NCBI RefSeq assembly: GCF_003121405.1
Contig: NZ_QBUY01000025.1
Span: forward strand, 1-64,000
Source of the DNA: Paraburkholderia sp. C35
Lineage (GTDB): Bacteria > Pseudomonadota > Gammaproteobacteria > Burkholderiales > Burkholderiaceae
Length of the DNA: 64,000 nucleotides
Reading direction: 5' to 3'
The position numbers were made by a program, and so were the translations under genes. Shown here piece after piece: positions 43,430-52,869 of the stretch. Position 1 is the first letter of the stretch; every line of letters begins with the position of its first letter. The notes under the pieces were generated by a model that was not told the DNA's origin, made no database searches, and saw only the letters and a program-made list of their open reading frames with translations.

Positions 43430-44202
43430 CGCGGGTCTCCTGGTTGTGCGGTCAACGAGAAACGCAACGGCGGCCAGTCGCCGATGCCGACGCTGATCTC
43501 GTCGCCTGCCTGCGCGACGGGCGCGCCGTGCGGCACGCCCAGCGTGAGCACGTCGCCGGGGGCGAGCGTCATGAAGTCGGTGACATCGGCGATCAGATGC
43601 GCGACGTCGCGGATCGACGTCGACGTGCTGGCGATGAACGGTTCTTTTCCTTCGACGCTGATTGCGATGGAAAGCGCATTGGGATCGCTCACGTGCCGAC
43701 GCGCAACGACCGTTGGACCCATCACGCAGAAGCCGTCGCGCGCGCGAAACCGCACCGACGGCCGATAAACGCTTTCGTGCGGCACGCACAGGTCCGCGAC
43801 GATCGTGAATCCCGCGACGTAAGACAGTGCATGTTCTGCACTCACGCGGCACGCCGTACGCCCCATGACGATGCCTAGCGATCCACCCACCTGCACGCCT
43901 TGCGCATCGTTCGGCACCACGACGCGGGTGCGATGACCCGCGTGCGTGTTGCGCGGCTTCACATACAGCACGGGCGCTTTCGGCGGCGCCTTGTACGGCG
44001 CGGCGTGCACGGCCTCGCCGAGTGCCGCGAGCGCTGCGCGGTCGTTCAGCAACGTGCCATACACGGCGCCCTGCACAGGCGGCCTGCACGCCGCGCCGCC
44101 CGCGAGCAGCGCGCGCACGGCACTTGCATCGGCATCGCGTGCAAGCGGCTCGGCTTCGAGATGAATCAGGTGATCGTCGAGTGCGAACATGAGCTGCGGC
44201 AT
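43426..44202 (-). CDS. hpaG1: homoprotocatechuate pathway isomerase/decarboxylase, N-terminal-type subunit
   Basis: This 258-residue protein matches the first half of enteric HpaG, with APYKAPPKAPVLYVKPRNT and RARDGFCVMGPTVVA. Its first residues (MPQLMFALDDHLIHLEAEP) are more divergent. It is the first gene of the hpa unit and has the 294-bp gap to glcG as its leader. No MarR-type HpaR regulator gene is present. Confidence 0.9.
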   Translation of the reverse strand: MPQLMFALDDHLIHLEAEPLARDADASAVRALLAGGAACRPPVQGAVYGTLLNDRAALAALGEAVHAAPYKAPPKAPVLYVKPRNTHAGHRTRVVVPNDAQGVQVGGSLGIVMGRTACRVSAEHALSYVAGFTIVADLCVPHESVYRPSVRFRARDGFCVMGPTVVARRHVSDPNALSIAISVEGKEPFIASTSTSIRDVAHLIADVTDFMTLAPGDVLTLGVPHGAPVAQAGDEISVGIGDWPPLRFSLTAQPGDPR

Positions 44203-44331
44203 CCGTCATTCACTAATATCTTAGCAGTATTCGCGCGACCGCTCGTCCGGTCAAGCATATCGGCACGCAGCGCGGGTTTTCCCTGAGACCGTGCTCGCAG
44301 GTTCATCCAGCCGGTAAAAAAAACGGGAAAA

Positions 44332-44346
44332 ACTGGTAAGACCAGT
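44332..44346. promoter_or_regulatory. GntR/FadR-type operator (TGGT-N3-ACCA) before glcG-glcB
   Basis: ACTGGT-AAG-ACCAGT is a perfect inverted repeat with the TGGT-N3-ACCA core bound by GlcC-, PdhR- and LldR-like GntR regulators. It lies about 150 bp upstream of glcG, within the hpaG1-glcG divergent region. Glycolate or glyoxylate control by a GlcC-like factor is likely. The same site could also affect hpaG1. Confidence 0.6.
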
Positions 44347-44496
44347 GTTCCACCGGGTCGACAAGCCGCCCAGAACACGGAACAATGGACGCCAAGTCAT
44401 ATATAAGACTGGACCTCACATGCACGCCCGTAGTGCGCATGGCTGGCGCCCGTCTGTCGGTTTCATTCACTTCAATCGTTTTTCAGGAATCGCAAC

Positions 44497-44910
44497 ATGC
44501 AGACAAAATCCGTGCTGACGGTCGCCGAGTCGACGAAAATCATCGAAGCGGCTCGCGCCGAAGCCGAACGCAACCAGTGGGCCGTGACGATTGCCGTGGT
44601 CGATGACGGCGGCCATCTGCTGTCGCTGTTGCGCCTCGACAACTGCGCGCCCGTCGGCGCGTATATCGCCACGGACAAGGCCCGCACGGCCGCGCTCGGC
44701 CGCCGCGAATCGAAGCAGTACGAGGACATGATCAACGGCGGCCGCACCGCGTTCCTGAGCGCGCCGCTGTCGGGCACGCTGGAAGGCGGCGTGCCCGTTG
44801 TGGTAAATGGTCAGGTGATCGGCGCTGTCGGCGTGTCCGGCGTGAAGGCCGATCAGGATGCACAAGTGGCAAAGGCCGGTGCCGCGGCCGTTGCCTCTGC
44901 GAACGCTTGA
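44497..44910 (+). CDS. glcG: GlcG/HbpS-family protein
   Basis: The 137-residue protein has the GlcG/HbpS fold with TIAVVDDGGHLLSLLRLDNC, DKARTAALG and GTLEGGVPVVVNGQVIGAVGVSG. In E. coli glcG lies in the glycolate operon next to glcB, as here; HbpS relatives bind haem. AGGAA precedes the ATG. It is followed 68 bp later by malate synthase G. glcDEF are not in this window. Confidence 0.88.
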   Translation: MQTKSVLTVAESTKIIEAARAEAERNQWAVTIAVVDDGGHLLSLLRLDNCAPVGAYIATDKARTAALGRRESKQYEDMINGGRTAFLSAPLSGTLEGGVPVVVNGQVIGAVGVSGVKADQDAQVAKAGAAAVASANA

Positions 44911-44978
44911 ATGCCGCCACGGACGCTGCGCGGACCCTTACGAGTAAGCCCCGAATTTGCCCTTCCTGGAAACAGCCC

Positions 44979-47159
44979 ATGACTCAATTGACCCAACGCG
45001 GCGGATTGCAGGTCGCCGCCAACCTCGAACAGTTCATCGAAAAGGAAGCCCTGCCCGGCACCGGCGTCGATAGCGCCGCGTTCTGGGCCGGTTTCGATGC
45101 CCTCGTGCACGACCTCGCGCCGAAGAACCGCGCGCTGCTGGCCGAACGCGACCGCCTGCAGGTCGAACTGGATAAATGGCATCGCGCCAATCCCGGCCCG
45201 GTGCGTGATCTGCGCGCGTATCGCGGCTTCCTCGAAAGCATCGGCTATATCGTGCCCGTGCCCGCGAGCGTGAAGGCCACCACGGATAACGTCGACCGCG
45301 AGATCGCCGAGCAGGCCGGCCCGCAGCTGGTCGTGCCGCTGTCGAACCAGCGCTATGCGCTCAACGCTGCCAATGCACGCTGGGGCAGCCTGTACGACGC
45401 GCTGTACGGCACGGACGCCATCGACGAAACCGACGGCGCCGAACGCACCGCGAAGTTCAACCCGGTGCGTGGCGCGCGCGTGATCGCTTTCGCACGCACG
45501 TTTCTCGACAGTGCTGCGCCACTCGCAAACGGCTCGCACAAGGATGCAACCGGCTACCGCATCGAGAACGGCAAGCTGGTCGTCGCGCTGAACAACGGCA
45601 CGGCCTCGTTGCAGGATGAAGCGCAATTCATCGGCTATCAGGGCGATGCGAGCGCGCCGTCCGCTGTGCTGCTCAAGCACAACGGCCTGCACTTCGAGAT
45701 CCAGTTCGATGCCAGCGACGCGATCGGCAAGACCGACCCGGCGAACATTAAGGACGTGCTGATGGAAGCCGCCGTCAGCACGATTATCGATTGCGAAGAC
45801 TCGGTCGCCGCCGTCGATGCCGACGACAAGGTTCTGCTCTATCGCAACTGGCTCGGCCTGATGGTCGGCAATCTCACCGAAGAAGTCACGAAGGGTGGCA
45901 AGACGTTCACGCGCCGCCTGAATGCGGACCGCGAGTATCAGGGCGCGGACGGCCAGCCTGTGAAACTGCATGGGCGCTCGCTGCTGTTTATCCGCAACGT
46001 CGGCCATCTGATGACGAACCCCGCCGTGCTCGACAGCAACGGCAACGAGATTCCCGAAGGTATTCTCGACGGCGTCGTCACGACGCTGTGCGCGCTGCAC
46101 GACCGCACGCACAAGCTCAACTCGCGCACGGGTTCGATCTATATCGTCAAGCCGAAGATGCACGGCCCTGCCGAAGTCGCGTTCGCGAGCGAACTGTTTG
46201 CGCGTATCGAAGACCTGTTCGGCCTCGCACGCAACACGATCAAGATGGGCATCATGGACGAGGAGCGCCGCACCAGCGTGAACCTTGCTGCGTGTATCGA
46301 GCAGGCTGCACCGCGCGTCGCGTTCATCAACACGGGTTTCCTCGACCGCACGGGCGACGAGATGCACAGCTCGATGGAAGCCGGCCCGATGATGCGCAAG
46401 GGCGACATGAAGTCGAGCAAGTGGATCGCCGCGTATGAACGCAGCAACGTGCTCGTCGGTCTCGCTGCGGGCCTGCGTGGCCGCGCGCAGATCGGCAAGG
46501 GCATGTGGGCGATGCCCGATCTGATGAAGGCAATGCTCGAACAGAAGATCGGCCACCCGAAGGCAGGCGCGAACACGGCATGGGTGCCCTCGCCCACGGC
46601 TGCGACGCTGCACGCGCTGCACTATCACCAGGTCGACGTGCAGGCCGTGCAGAAGGAACTGGAACGCACGGATCTCGCCGGCGTGCGCGACGAACTGCTC
46701 GATGGGCTGTTGAGCATTCCCGTTGTCGAACGCGCGCAGTGGAATGAAGACGAGATCCGCAGCGAGGTCGAGAACAACGCGCAAGGCATTCTGGGTTATG
46801 TGGTGCGCTGGATCGATCAGGGTGTCGGCTGCTCGAAAGTGCCGGACATTCACAACGTCGGCCTGATGGAAGACCGTGCGACGCTGCGTATTTCGAGCCA
46901 GCATATTGCGAACTGGCTGCGTCACGGTGTGATCAAACCCGAGTTCGTGCGCGAGACGATGGAGCGCATGGCGAAGGTCGTCGATCAGCAGAACGCGAGC
47001 GATCCGCACTACAAGCCGATGGCCGGCAACTTCGATAACTCGATCGCGTTCAAGGCTGCATGCGCGCTGGTGTTCGAAGGTTGCGCGCAGCCTAGCGGTT
47101 ATACGGAGCCGTTGTTGCACAAGTTCCGTCTGCAGTTGAAGGCAGCGGGTGGTGCGTAA
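44979..47159 (+). CDS. glcB: malate synthase G
   Basis: This 726-residue enzyme has the full malate synthase G set: LMEAAVSTIIDCEDSVAAVD, RGRAQIGKGMWAMPDLM and RISSQHIANWLRHGV. The catalytic acid lies in the GFLDRTGDEMHSS region. It condenses glyoxylate with acetyl-CoA to malate. Acetyl-CoA from the polyol operon or the HMG-CoA-lyase-like module could feed it. The start at 44979 gives the standard length. A terminator follows at 47192-47228. Confidence 0.96.
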   Translation: MTQLTQRGGLQVAANLEQFIEKEALPGTGVDSAAFWAGFDALVHDLAPKNRALLAERDRLQVELDKWHRANPGPVRDLRAYRGFLESIGYIVPVPASVKATTDNVDREIAEQAGPQLVVPLSNQRYALNAANARWGSLYDALYGTDAIDETDGAERTAKFNPVRGARVIAFARTFLDSAAPLANGSHKDATGYRIENGKLVVALNNGTASLQDEAQFIGYQGDASAPSAVLLKHNGLHFEIQFDASDAIGKTDPANIKDVLMEAAVSTIIDCEDSVAAVDADDKVLLYRNWLGLMVGNLTEEVTKGGKTFTRRLNADREYQGADGQPVKLHGRSLLFIRNVGHLMTNPAVLDSNGNEIPEGILDGVVTTLCALHDRTHKLNSRTGSIYIVKPKMHGPAEVAFASELFARIEDLFGLARNTIKMGIMDEERRTSVNLAACIEQAAPRVAFINTGFLDRTGDEMHSSMEAGPMMRKGDMKSSKWIAAYERSNVLVGLAAGLRGRAQIGKGMWAMPDLMKAMLEQKIGHPKAGANTAWVPSPTAATLHALHYHQVDVQAVQKELERTDLAGVRDELLDGLLSIPVVERAQWNEDEIRSEVENNAQGILGYVVRWIDQGVGCSKVPDIHNVGLMEDRATLRISSQHIANWLRHGVIKPEFVRETMERMAKVVDQQNASDPHYKPMAGNFDNSIAFKAACALVFEGCAQPSGYTEPLLHKFRLQLKAAGGA

Positions 47160-47191
47160 TTTCTGACGCTAAGTCTGATTCGTAGCATCAG

Positions 47192-47228
47192 AGCCGGCCG
47201 GGTCGTAATCGATCCGGCCGGCTTTTTT
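47192..47228 (+). terminator. rho-independent terminator after glcB
   Basis: A perfect 10-bp stem AGCCGGCCGG (47192-47201) and CCGGCCGGCT (47214-47223) encloses a 12-base loop and is followed by a T run (47223-47228). The T run overlaps the stop codon of the convergent MFS gene. Confidence 0.9.
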
Positions 47229-48666
47229 AATGGCAAAGATCTTCTAGCCGCACTCCGTTAGTCTTCGGGCCAAATCCGCCAATCGAGATCATCACGACCA
47301 CCATGCACGCCGTGATGCCGACGAACACGCCTGCCACACCAAACTCGCGCAACAGATGCGCGATGAAGAACCCCGACATCATCGCGCCCACGCGGCTCGC
47401 GGAATAGACAATGCCATTCGCGCGGCAACGGATGCGCGTGGGAAACAGTTCAGCCTGGTAAGCGTGATAGCAAACAGAGATGGTCTGTCCGGCGAGACTG
47501 ATCAGCACGCCCAGCACGATCAGCGGCACAACCGCCTTCATCTGCCCGAACATCAATCCGAACACGACCACCGCAAACGCCGAACCGACGATCAGCCATT
47601 TGCGCTGCACCTTGTCTGCAAACAGCATCGCGAGTAACGGGCCGCAAGGCAGCGCAATCGCGATGATGAACGAATACAGCAGGCTCTTCGTCACGGTGAT
47701 GCCCTGCCCGATCAGCAGCGTCGGCACCCAGTTGGCAAAACCGTAGTAGCCGATTGCCTGGCAAAAGTTGAAGACGACCAGCATAATGAGGCGCGAACGA
47801 TAAGGCGGTTGCCACAACTCGGCTAACGACGCGCGCCTGTGTACAGGTTGTTCGACGACTGGCAATGGCGCAGGCAATGCACGTCCGCTTTGCCGCTCCG
47901 CAATCTGCTCCATTTTCCTGACCACACGCTCGCCGCGTTCGATGTGTCCGTGACTTGCGAGCCAGCGCGGGCTTTCGGGCACAGCCAGCCGGATCAGCCA
48001 CACGATCACCGCACCGAACGAACCCAGTAAAACCACCCAGCGCCAGCCGTCGATACCCGCCAGCGTGATGGGCACAAGCCAGTACGAGAGGATTGCAGCG
48101 GCAGGCGCAGCCGCGAACATCACGGCCTGATTGAATGCCATCGCGCGGCCCCGCATATGTTGCGGCACGAGCTCGGTGATATAGCTGTCGATCGTCACGA
48201 TCTCGATGCCGACACCAATGCCCGTGATGAAGCGCCACACGATTAGTCCTTCAGGCGAGGTCTGCAGCGCCATGATCGCCGAACCGATCGAATACCACAG
48301 CAGCGAAATAGTGAAGACCTTGCGACGCCCAAAACGATCCGGCAACCAGCCGAAGCAGAACGTGCCGACGAACAGGCCCGCGAAAGTCGAAGCGATAAAC
48401 CCTGCAATGCCTTGCAATCCGAAAAGCGATTCCGTCGTCGTCGCCAGCAGCCCGCTCTTCGCCATGCCCGGCGCGATGTAGCCGGTGAAAATCAGATCGT
48501 AGACTTCAAAGAAGCCGCCGAGCGAAATCAGCAAGACCAGCATCCATAGATGACGCGTGACGGGCAGACGGTCCATTCGCGCCGACAACGCCGCAGCGGC
48601 GCGCGAATTGACTTGTGCTTCGGAGGGCGCAAACGCTGGATCGTCTGCTGTGATGGTGCGCTGCAT
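47227..48666 (-). CDS. MFS transporter, organic-acid type
   Basis: The 479-residue protein has 12 membrane helices and the motifs GWLPDRFGRRKVF and PESPRWLASHG, close to the AAHS/sugar-porter-like group that carries aromatic or dicarboxylic acids. AAGGAGA precedes the ATG. It follows the CoA-transferase and lyase genes on the same strand and is probably their uptake system. Confidence 0.87.
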   Translation of the reverse strand: MQRTITADDPAFAPSEAQVNSRAAAALSARMDRLPVTRHLWMLVLLISLGGFFEVYDLIFTGYIAPGMAKSGLLATTTESLFGLQGIAGFIASTFAGLFVGTFCFGWLPDRFGRRKVFTISLLWYSIGSAIMALQTSPEGLIVWRFITGIGVGIEIVTIDSYITELVPQHMRGRAMAFNQAVMFAAAPAAAILSYWLVPITLAGIDGWRWVVLLGSFGAVIVWLIRLAVPESPRWLASHGHIERGERVVRKMEQIAERQSGRALPAPLPVVEQPVHRRASLAELWQPPYRSRLIMLVVFNFCQAIGYYGFANWVPTLLIGQGITVTKSLLYSFIIAIALPCGPLLAMLFADKVQRKWLIVGSAFAVVVFGLMFGQMKAVVPLIVLGVLISLAGQTISVCYHAYQAELFPTRIRCRANGIVYSASRVGAMMSGFFIAHLLREFGVAGVFVGITACMVVVMISIGGFGPKTNGVRLEDLCH

Positions 48667-48761
48667 GAACGTCTCCTTGATTTTCCATCGGCTTGTATTT
48701 AATTTGGATACCTGATGGTTTAATTTTCTTGCGTATCGAGTCTTGCTTGTGCGTGAGCGGT

Positions 48762-49913
48762 TCAGGCCGCTGCTTTGCCCGTCAACCTCGCCAGAATCTC
48801 CTGCGTGTGCTCGCCGACTTTCGCCAGCGCCTGACGCACACCGGGCCGGCGACCGCCCATCGTCAGTGGCAGCAAGACTACTTCGGTCGTATTGCCGTCG
48901 TCGGTCTGCATCGGCACGAGTCCGCCGCTCTGATTCAGATGCGGATCGTCGAACAGTTGATCCGGTCGCACGATCGGCGCATAAGGAATACCCGCTTCTT
49001 CGAGCTTCGGCGCGAGTTCGTCGGCGCGATGGTGTTTGAGGATCTCGCCGAGCCGCGCGAGCAACTCAGGCCGCACGGCGACGCGCATTGCGTTGTCGGC
49101 GAATTGCGGTTCGTTCGCAAGATCGGGCTGCGCGAGCACCTCGCAGAGCGTGACGAACTGCTTGTCGCTCACCGCGCCAATAAAAAGCTGTTCGTCGTTC
49201 GCCAATGTGAATACGTCGTACACGCTCCACGCCGATACGCGTGAAGGCATCGGCGGCGGCGCTTCATGCGTCATCGCGTACTGCTGCATATGCTGGCCAG
49301 CAAGAAACACGCAGTTCTCGAACAACGCGCTTTGTATTTCCTGTCCGCGTCCCGTGGCATCGCGTTCGCGCAGTGCCGCCAATACGCCGATTGCACCGAA
49401 CATGCCGCCCATGATGTCGTTGACCGACGTGCCCGCACGCAGCGGTCTGCCTGCCGGACCCGTCATGTAGGACAGACCGCCCATCATCTGCACGACTTCA
49501 TCGAGTGCGAGACGCTTTTCATAAGGCCCCGGCAAAAAGCCCTTGTGCGAGACATAAATCAGACGCGGAAACTTCTTCGCCAACGCTTCGTAATCGAGGC
49601 CGAGCTTCGCCATCAAACCAGGCCGGAAATTTTCGAGCATCACGTCGCACTGGCCGATCAGTTCTTCTGCGGCTGCGTGACCTTCCGGCGTATTGATGTC
49701 GAGCACGACGCTCTTCTTGTTGCGATTAAAGGTGCGAAAAAAGCCGATGCCGAGTCCAGGCAGCTTGCGTGTCTTGTCGCCGCCAGGCGGTTCGATCTTG
49801 ATCACTTCGGCCCCGAGATCCGCAAGGATCATTCCGCAGGTCGGGCCCATGACCATGTGTGTGAATTCGATGACGCGCACGCCTTCAAGCGGCAGTCGTG
49901 TAGACATGTTCAT
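48762..49913 (-). CDS. CaiB/BaiF-type CoA-transferase
   Basis: This 383-residue class III CoA-transferase has GMILADLGAEVIKIEPP and the segment FNRNKKSVVLDINTPEG. The active-site aspartate is in RLALDEVVQMMGG. It swaps CoA between an organic acid and a CoA donor. A GAGG site precedes the ATG, and it begins 8 bp after the lyase stop. Paired with an HMG-CoA-lyase-like enzyme, it probably activates a branched 3-hydroxy-dicarboxylate such as 3-hydroxy-3-methylglutarate. No hydratase is linked, so an already-hydroxylated substrate fits best. Confidence 0.88.
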   Translation of the reverse strand: MNMSTRLPLEGVRVIEFTHMVMGPTCGMILADLGAEVIKIEPPGGDKTRKLPGLGIGFFRTFNRNKKSVVLDINTPEGHAAAEELIGQCDVMLENFRPGLMAKLGLDYEALAKKFPRLIYVSHKGFLPGPYEKRLALDEVVQMMGGLSYMTGPAGRPLRAGTSVNDIMGGMFGAIGVLAALRERDATGRGQEIQSALFENCVFLAGQHMQQYAMTHEAPPPMPSRVSAWSVYDVFTLANDEQLFIGAVSDKQFVTLCEVLAQPDLANEPQFADNAMRVAVRPELLARLGEILKHHRADELAPKLEEAGIPYAPIVRPDQLFDDPHLNQSGGLVPMQTDDGNTTEVVLLPLTMGGRRPGVRQALAKVGEHTQEILARLTGKAAA

Positions 49914-49921
49914 GTTGAGCC

Positions 49922-50860
49922 TCAGATAGTCACGGCGTGTTGAGCAAAAGTCTTGGGCAGGCCCGCGAGCCAGAGCGCGCCATGCAGCGTTTCATCCGGC
50001 AGCCATTGCGCGACCTTCGCGCGCAACGCCAGCAGTTGCCCGATGTCGACACCTGTTTCGATGCCCATGTCGGCGAGCATGAACGCGAGGTCTTCGCTCG
50101 ACGCATTGCCGCTCGCGCCCGGCGCATGCGGACAACCGCCGATGCCCGCGAGCGTCGCATCGAAGCGCGCGACGCCTGTTTCCAGCGCCGCGTAGACATT
50201 CGCAAGCGCAAGGCCGCGCGTGTCGTGAAAGTGGCCACAGCAAAAACGCTCGCCGGCGATGTGCCGCGCTTTCTCGAACAGATCGCGCACAGCAAGCGGA
50301 CTCGCATAGCCGACGGTATCGGCGATGCTCACGCGGTCCGCGCCTGCATCGAGTAGCGCCTGCATGCAGCGCAGCACGTCCGCCTGATCGACAGCGCCCT
50401 GAATCGTGCAGCCGAATGCCGTGCCGATGCCGCCTTCGATCAGCGTCTTCGATCCCGCTGCGTCGCGCGCGGCGCGCATGCGCGCAACTTCTGCGATCAC
50501 TTCTTCGGGCGTCTTGCGCAGGTTCGCGAGACTATGCGCGCGGCTCGCGGACAGCGGCACGAGCATCACGTCGGCGCGTGATTCGATCGCACGCTCGGCA
50601 CCTTTGAGATTCGGAACTAGTACCGATACGCACAAATCAGGCAGCGTCTTCGCAAAGGCGACGAGTTCCGCCGTGTCGGCAAGCTGCGGTAAGAGGCGCG
50701 CAGGCACGAACGATCCGACTTCGATTTCGCGTTGGCCCGCAGCGTATGCATCGGCGATCCATTCGATTTTCCGCTGCGTCGGCAGAATGGTCTGAATGCT
50801 TTGCAGGCCATCGCGCAAGCCGACTTCGCGTATCACGACGTTCGAGGGGAATGGGGGCAT
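49922..50860 (-). CDS. HMG-CoA-lyase-like enzyme
   Basis: The 312-residue TIM-barrel enzyme has the start IREVGLRDGLQ, metal-binding HFHDTRGLALAN and the lyase signature AGIGGCPHAPGASGNASSEDL. It cleaves a 3-hydroxy-3-methyl-acyl-CoA into acetyl-CoA (or relative) plus an oxo acid. AAGGAGA precedes the ATG. It is the first gene of a lyase, CoA-transferase and MFS unit divergent from a LysR gene. Whether the natural substrate is HMG-CoA or a longer homologue is open. Confidence 0.88.
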   Translation of the reverse strand: MPPFPSNVVIREVGLRDGLQSIQTILPTQRKIEWIADAYAAGQREIEVGSFVPARLLPQLADTAELVAFAKTLPDLCVSVLVPNLKGAERAIESRADVMLVPLSASRAHSLANLRKTPEEVIAEVARMRAARDAAGSKTLIEGGIGTAFGCTIQGAVDQADVLRCMQALLDAGADRVSIADTVGYASPLAVRDLFEKARHIAGERFCCGHFHDTRGLALANVYAALETGVARFDATLAGIGGCPHAPGASGNASSEDLAFMLADMGIETGVDIGQLLALRAKVAQWLPDETLHGALWLAGLPKTFAQHAVTI

Positions 50861-50959
50861 GGAAGCTGTCTCCTTGGTCGACGGTCGTCAGATACGCCGC
50901 CGTTGTGCTAACTTTAGACATTCCATCCGATACATAAAGCGCTATTTTGGAAGCGCCAG

Positions 50960-50976
50960 GTTTCCCGTTCGGAAAC
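50960..50976. promoter_or_regulatory. inverted repeat in the lyase/LysR divergent promoter
   Basis: GTTTCC-CGTTC-GGAAAC has perfect 6-bp arms around 5 bp, ending 18 bp before the LysR start. It is a candidate binding site for the divergent LysR regulator. Confidence 0.35.
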
Positions 50977-50994
50977 TCACAAAACGGAGACAGC

Positions 50995-51912
50995 ATGCGC
51001 GATATCGACCTGAAAACCTTGCGGCTGGTCGTGGCCGTCTGCGAATACAAGAACATGGCACGCGCCGCGCACGACGAGCACATCGAGCCATCTGCCGTCA
51101 GCAAGCGCATCGCCCAGCTCGAAAGCGATCTGGGCGTGCCGCTCTTCATGCGCTCGCGGCGCGGCGTGTTGCCCACGCCCGCCGGCGTCGCGCTGCTCGA
51201 ACACGCCCGCAACGTGCTGTTCACGATGGATCGCATCGCCAGCGACGTCGCCGCTTTCGGCAGCGGCTTGCGCGGCAGCGTCAGCGTGTGCGCGTCGGCA
51301 TCGGCGATTGCGGAAAGCCTGCTCGACGATGTCGCGTCGTTCATGAGCATGCCGGCCCACGAGAACATTCGCGTGCATGTGGAAGAGTGGCTGTCGCACG
51401 ATCTCGTGCGGCGGCTGCGCGACGGCGTCGCGTCAGTGGGCGTGTGCTGGGATAACGTGGACCTGGAAGGGCTCGAGCATCGGCCGTATCGCGAGGACCG
51501 GCTTGCGCTCGCCGTGCATCCGGGGCATCCGCTCGCAAAGCGCTCGACGTTGCGCTTCACGGAAACGCTCGGCTACGAGCATGTCGGCCTGCCGCCGACC
51601 ACGTCCGTGCACATGATGTTGCAGCGCGCCGCCGCGCGCGCGGGCGGCACGGTGTCGTATCGCGCGGTGGTGTCGAATTTCGATGCCGCATTTCGCGTGG
51701 TGGCCGCGAAGCTCGGCATCAGCGTGATTCCGCAGGTCGTCGGCGATACGTATGCACGCATTCTCGACGTGCGCGTCATTCCGTTGACGGATGAATGGGC
51801 GAAGCGAAAATTCGTGGTGTGCTTTCGCGACTTCGATTCGCTGCAGCCGGCTGCGCAACGCATGGTGGATCATCTCGTCGAGCGGGCGCAACCGGGGCAT
51901 GCCGAGGCCTGA
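50995..51912 (+). CDS. LysR-family regulator of the lyase/CoA-transferase unit
   Basis: This 305-residue LysR protein has an N-terminal winged helix (MARAAHDEHIEPSAVSKRIAQLESDLGVPLF) and a type-2 periplasmic-binding-like effector domain. The start at 50995 has GGAGA upstream. It is divergent from the HMG-CoA-lyase-like gene and likely regulates that unit. It ends 3 bp from the convergent unknown gene. Confidence 0.9.
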   Translation: MRDIDLKTLRLVVAVCEYKNMARAAHDEHIEPSAVSKRIAQLESDLGVPLFMRSRRGVLPTPAGVALLEHARNVLFTMDRIASDVAAFGSGLRGSVSVCASASAIAESLLDDVASFMSMPAHENIRVHVEEWLSHDLVRRLRDGVASVGVCWDNVDLEGLEHRPYREDRLALAVHPGHPLAKRSTLRFTETLGYEHVGLPPTTSVHMMLQRAAARAGGTVSYRAVVSNFDAAFRVVAAKLGISVIPQVVGDTYARILDVRVIPLTDEWAKRKFVVCFRDFDSLQPAAQRMVDHLVERAQPGHAEA

Positions 51913-51915
51913 CGC

Positions 51916-52869
51916 TTAGTGTCCGTCAGCGTTGGTGGCCCGACGCCAGATGCCTTCCAGCATCGCGGGCACCCATTGCTCAGCGGGGCAACGACTCCAC
52001 GTGTCGGCGAGGAAGATAATTGATTCGTCACCACTCGCTTGACGGGCCTTTTCCAGTTCCAGCAACAGCAGCGTGCCTGAAGCGTATGTGCAGCCACCTA
52101 CCGTCCCATCCGATGTTGCCTGACGAAGCACCATCGCGGGCGCGTAAAGGCAGCGACGGCCGGCCATCTCGGGCGTCAGTGTCGGCCGCACCGAAGGATC
52201 GAGATACAGGCTGCGCATCTGATGAACGCCTTTGACGACGTTGTGGATAGCAACGCTGACACCGTGGACGCCCGCAAGATCCCCGCCGACCATCGAAGCA
52301 AGCATCGCCTTGGCTCGCGTTACCTTGCCTGTGATCCGCCACTTGAGATTGCGCAACGTGTTGCCCGGCGCAAGCGACGCAGCGATAACCTGCGCTGCGG
52401 CCCACGTCGCACCACTCGCCTCGAACGTGGGGCTGAATATGCGGCCTATCACCTGCTGCACGAGTGGCCCGACCTCGGCGTTGGCGTTCGTGTTTCGAAC
52501 CCACGCAGCCAGTGGCTCCAGCGAGTCGGGTGCCGCGCGGATATCGGGTGCGGCGGCATTGAGCTTTTGCCATAACGCGTCTTGCTGGCGTTCGCGACCG
52601 GTCGCTTCTCTCGCGCGCATGGTTGGAAAACGATGGCCGTGATGCGACAGCACCCTGAGTATGCGGCGCACCAGCAGACCATTGAGCAACGGCTTGCGTG
52701 GCCCAAAGGCACGGTCGATCGAACCGTCATGCGCAATGCGAAGAATGTCTGCGGGCTGATCTACCTTGATGACATCGACAAGACCCGGAATATGTTTGTG
52801 TTCCACGACTACGTACCTCACAAAGAAAGTTGTTCGCTCGATTCGCGTATTGCGGCGGGCCGCCAGCAT
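51916..52869 (-). CDS. unknown protein downstream of a TonB receptor
   Basis: I do not recognise this protein (about 317 residues from ATG 52869; up to 344 if a TTG at 52950 is used). It has no signal peptide, but contains two cysteines in GRRCLYAP and GGCTYASGT and a WSRCPAEQW segment near the end. It follows the siderophore receptor by about 250 bp on the same strand. No clear ribosome-binding site marks the start. It could be a partner enzyme of the receptor, or an unrelated gene. Confidence 0.6.
   Translation of the reverse strand: MLAARRNTRIERTTFFVRYVVVEHKHIPGLVDVIKVDQPADILRIAHDGSIDRAFGPRKPLLNGLLVRRILRVLSHHGHRFPTMRAREATGRERQQDALWQKLNAAAPDIRAAPDSLEPLAAWVRNTNANAEVGPLVQQVIGRIFSPTFEASGATWAAAQVIAASLAPGNTLRNLKWRITGKVTRAKAMLASMVGGDLAGVHGVSVAIHNVVKGVHQMRSLYLDPSVRPTLTPEMAGRRCLYAPAMVLRQATSDGTVGGCTYASGTLLLLELEKARQASGDESIIFLADTWSRCPAEQWVPAMLEGIWRRATNADGH

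Noticed and set aside
44853..47120. Minus-strand open frame (755 codons) opposite malate synthase G
   Set aside because: It is the mirror of a strongly conserved gene and lacks domains or a ribosome site.
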